Positions 5,897 to 5,937 of a stretch of DNA of 5,937 bases are shown here, one piece after another; the first letter of the stretch is position 1; every line of letters begins with the position of its first letter. The position numbers were made by a program, and so were the translations under genes. Source of the stretch: an uncultured Planctomycetales bacterium (lineage in GTDB: Bacteria > Planctomycetota > Planctomycetia > Isosphaerales > Isosphaeraceae); contig CALCIB010000054.1 in the NCBI GenBank assembly GCA_937907525.1, positions 1 through 5,937 of the forward strand, given 5' to 3'. Under the pieces are notes generated by a model, which ran no database searches, was not told the origin of the DNA, and saw nothing but the letters and a program-made list of their open reading frames with translations.

Positions 5897-5937
5897 GTCT
5901 TCCCCCCTCGCGGGGGAAGACAGACGCCGAAGGCGTC
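5897..5937 (+). repeat. REP-like repeat, copy 3, cut by the window end
   Basis: Hairpin 1 pairs GTCTTCCCCC (5897-5906) with GGGGGAAGAC (5912-5921). Hairpin 2 pairs GACGCC (5923-5928) with GGCGTC (5932-5937) around a GAA loop. The orientation matches copy 1, and 29 bases (5897-5925) are identical to 3-31. The conserved GGATGAGGGGG tail would lie beyond the window. Confidence 0.85.

Noticed and set aside
5767..5937. Plus-strand open frame of 57 codons reaching the window edge, divergent from the operon
   Set aside because: It has no ribosome binding site and no recognisable motif, and it reads straight through REP copy 3, which is normally intergenic.

Overview
The window is GC-rich DNA, probably from a planctomycete of the Isosphaeraceae type. 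That assignment is inferred from base composition, from a PEP-CTERM protein with an arginine-only tail, and from the abundance of GC-rich hairpin repeats. It was not checked by any search.

Layout. Bases 1-183 hold two copies of a REP-like repeat in inverted orientation, each made of two adjacent hairpins. A short AT-rich leader with a strong Shine-Dalgarno sequence follows, then one plus-strand gene (240-797) for a small exported PEP-CTERM protein of unknown function. It converges, with a 26 bp gap, on a minus-strand operon that fills 824-5681. In transcription order the operon encodes (1) a 331-residue protein with a C-terminal DUF559/Vsr-like nuclease domain and an N-terminal region resembling a degenerate NTPase, (2) a 220-residue protein that looks like two winged helices, and (3) a 1068-residue protein fusing an N-terminal STAND/ORC-like ATPase to a C-terminal HerA/FtsK-type ATPase. 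Both junctions are 4-base ATGA stop/start overlaps, so the three proteins are probably made together. Bases 5682-5896 are the operon's upstream region with no convincing gene. A third REP copy, in the same orientation as the first, runs into the end of the window.

How the genes may work together. Nuclease, DNA-binding adaptor and double ATPase, translationally coupled, is the architecture expected of a DNA-targeting defence module, by analogy with systems pairing HerA ATPases with nucleases. I do not recognise this exact trio as a named system (not BREX, Dnd/Dpt, DISARM or HerA-Sir2/DUF4297 as I know them). It is the best candidate here for an undescribed system. The defence role is inference; the domain calls rest on visible motifs. 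The PEP-CTERM gene is probably unrelated, being on the opposite strand and of a cell-surface class.
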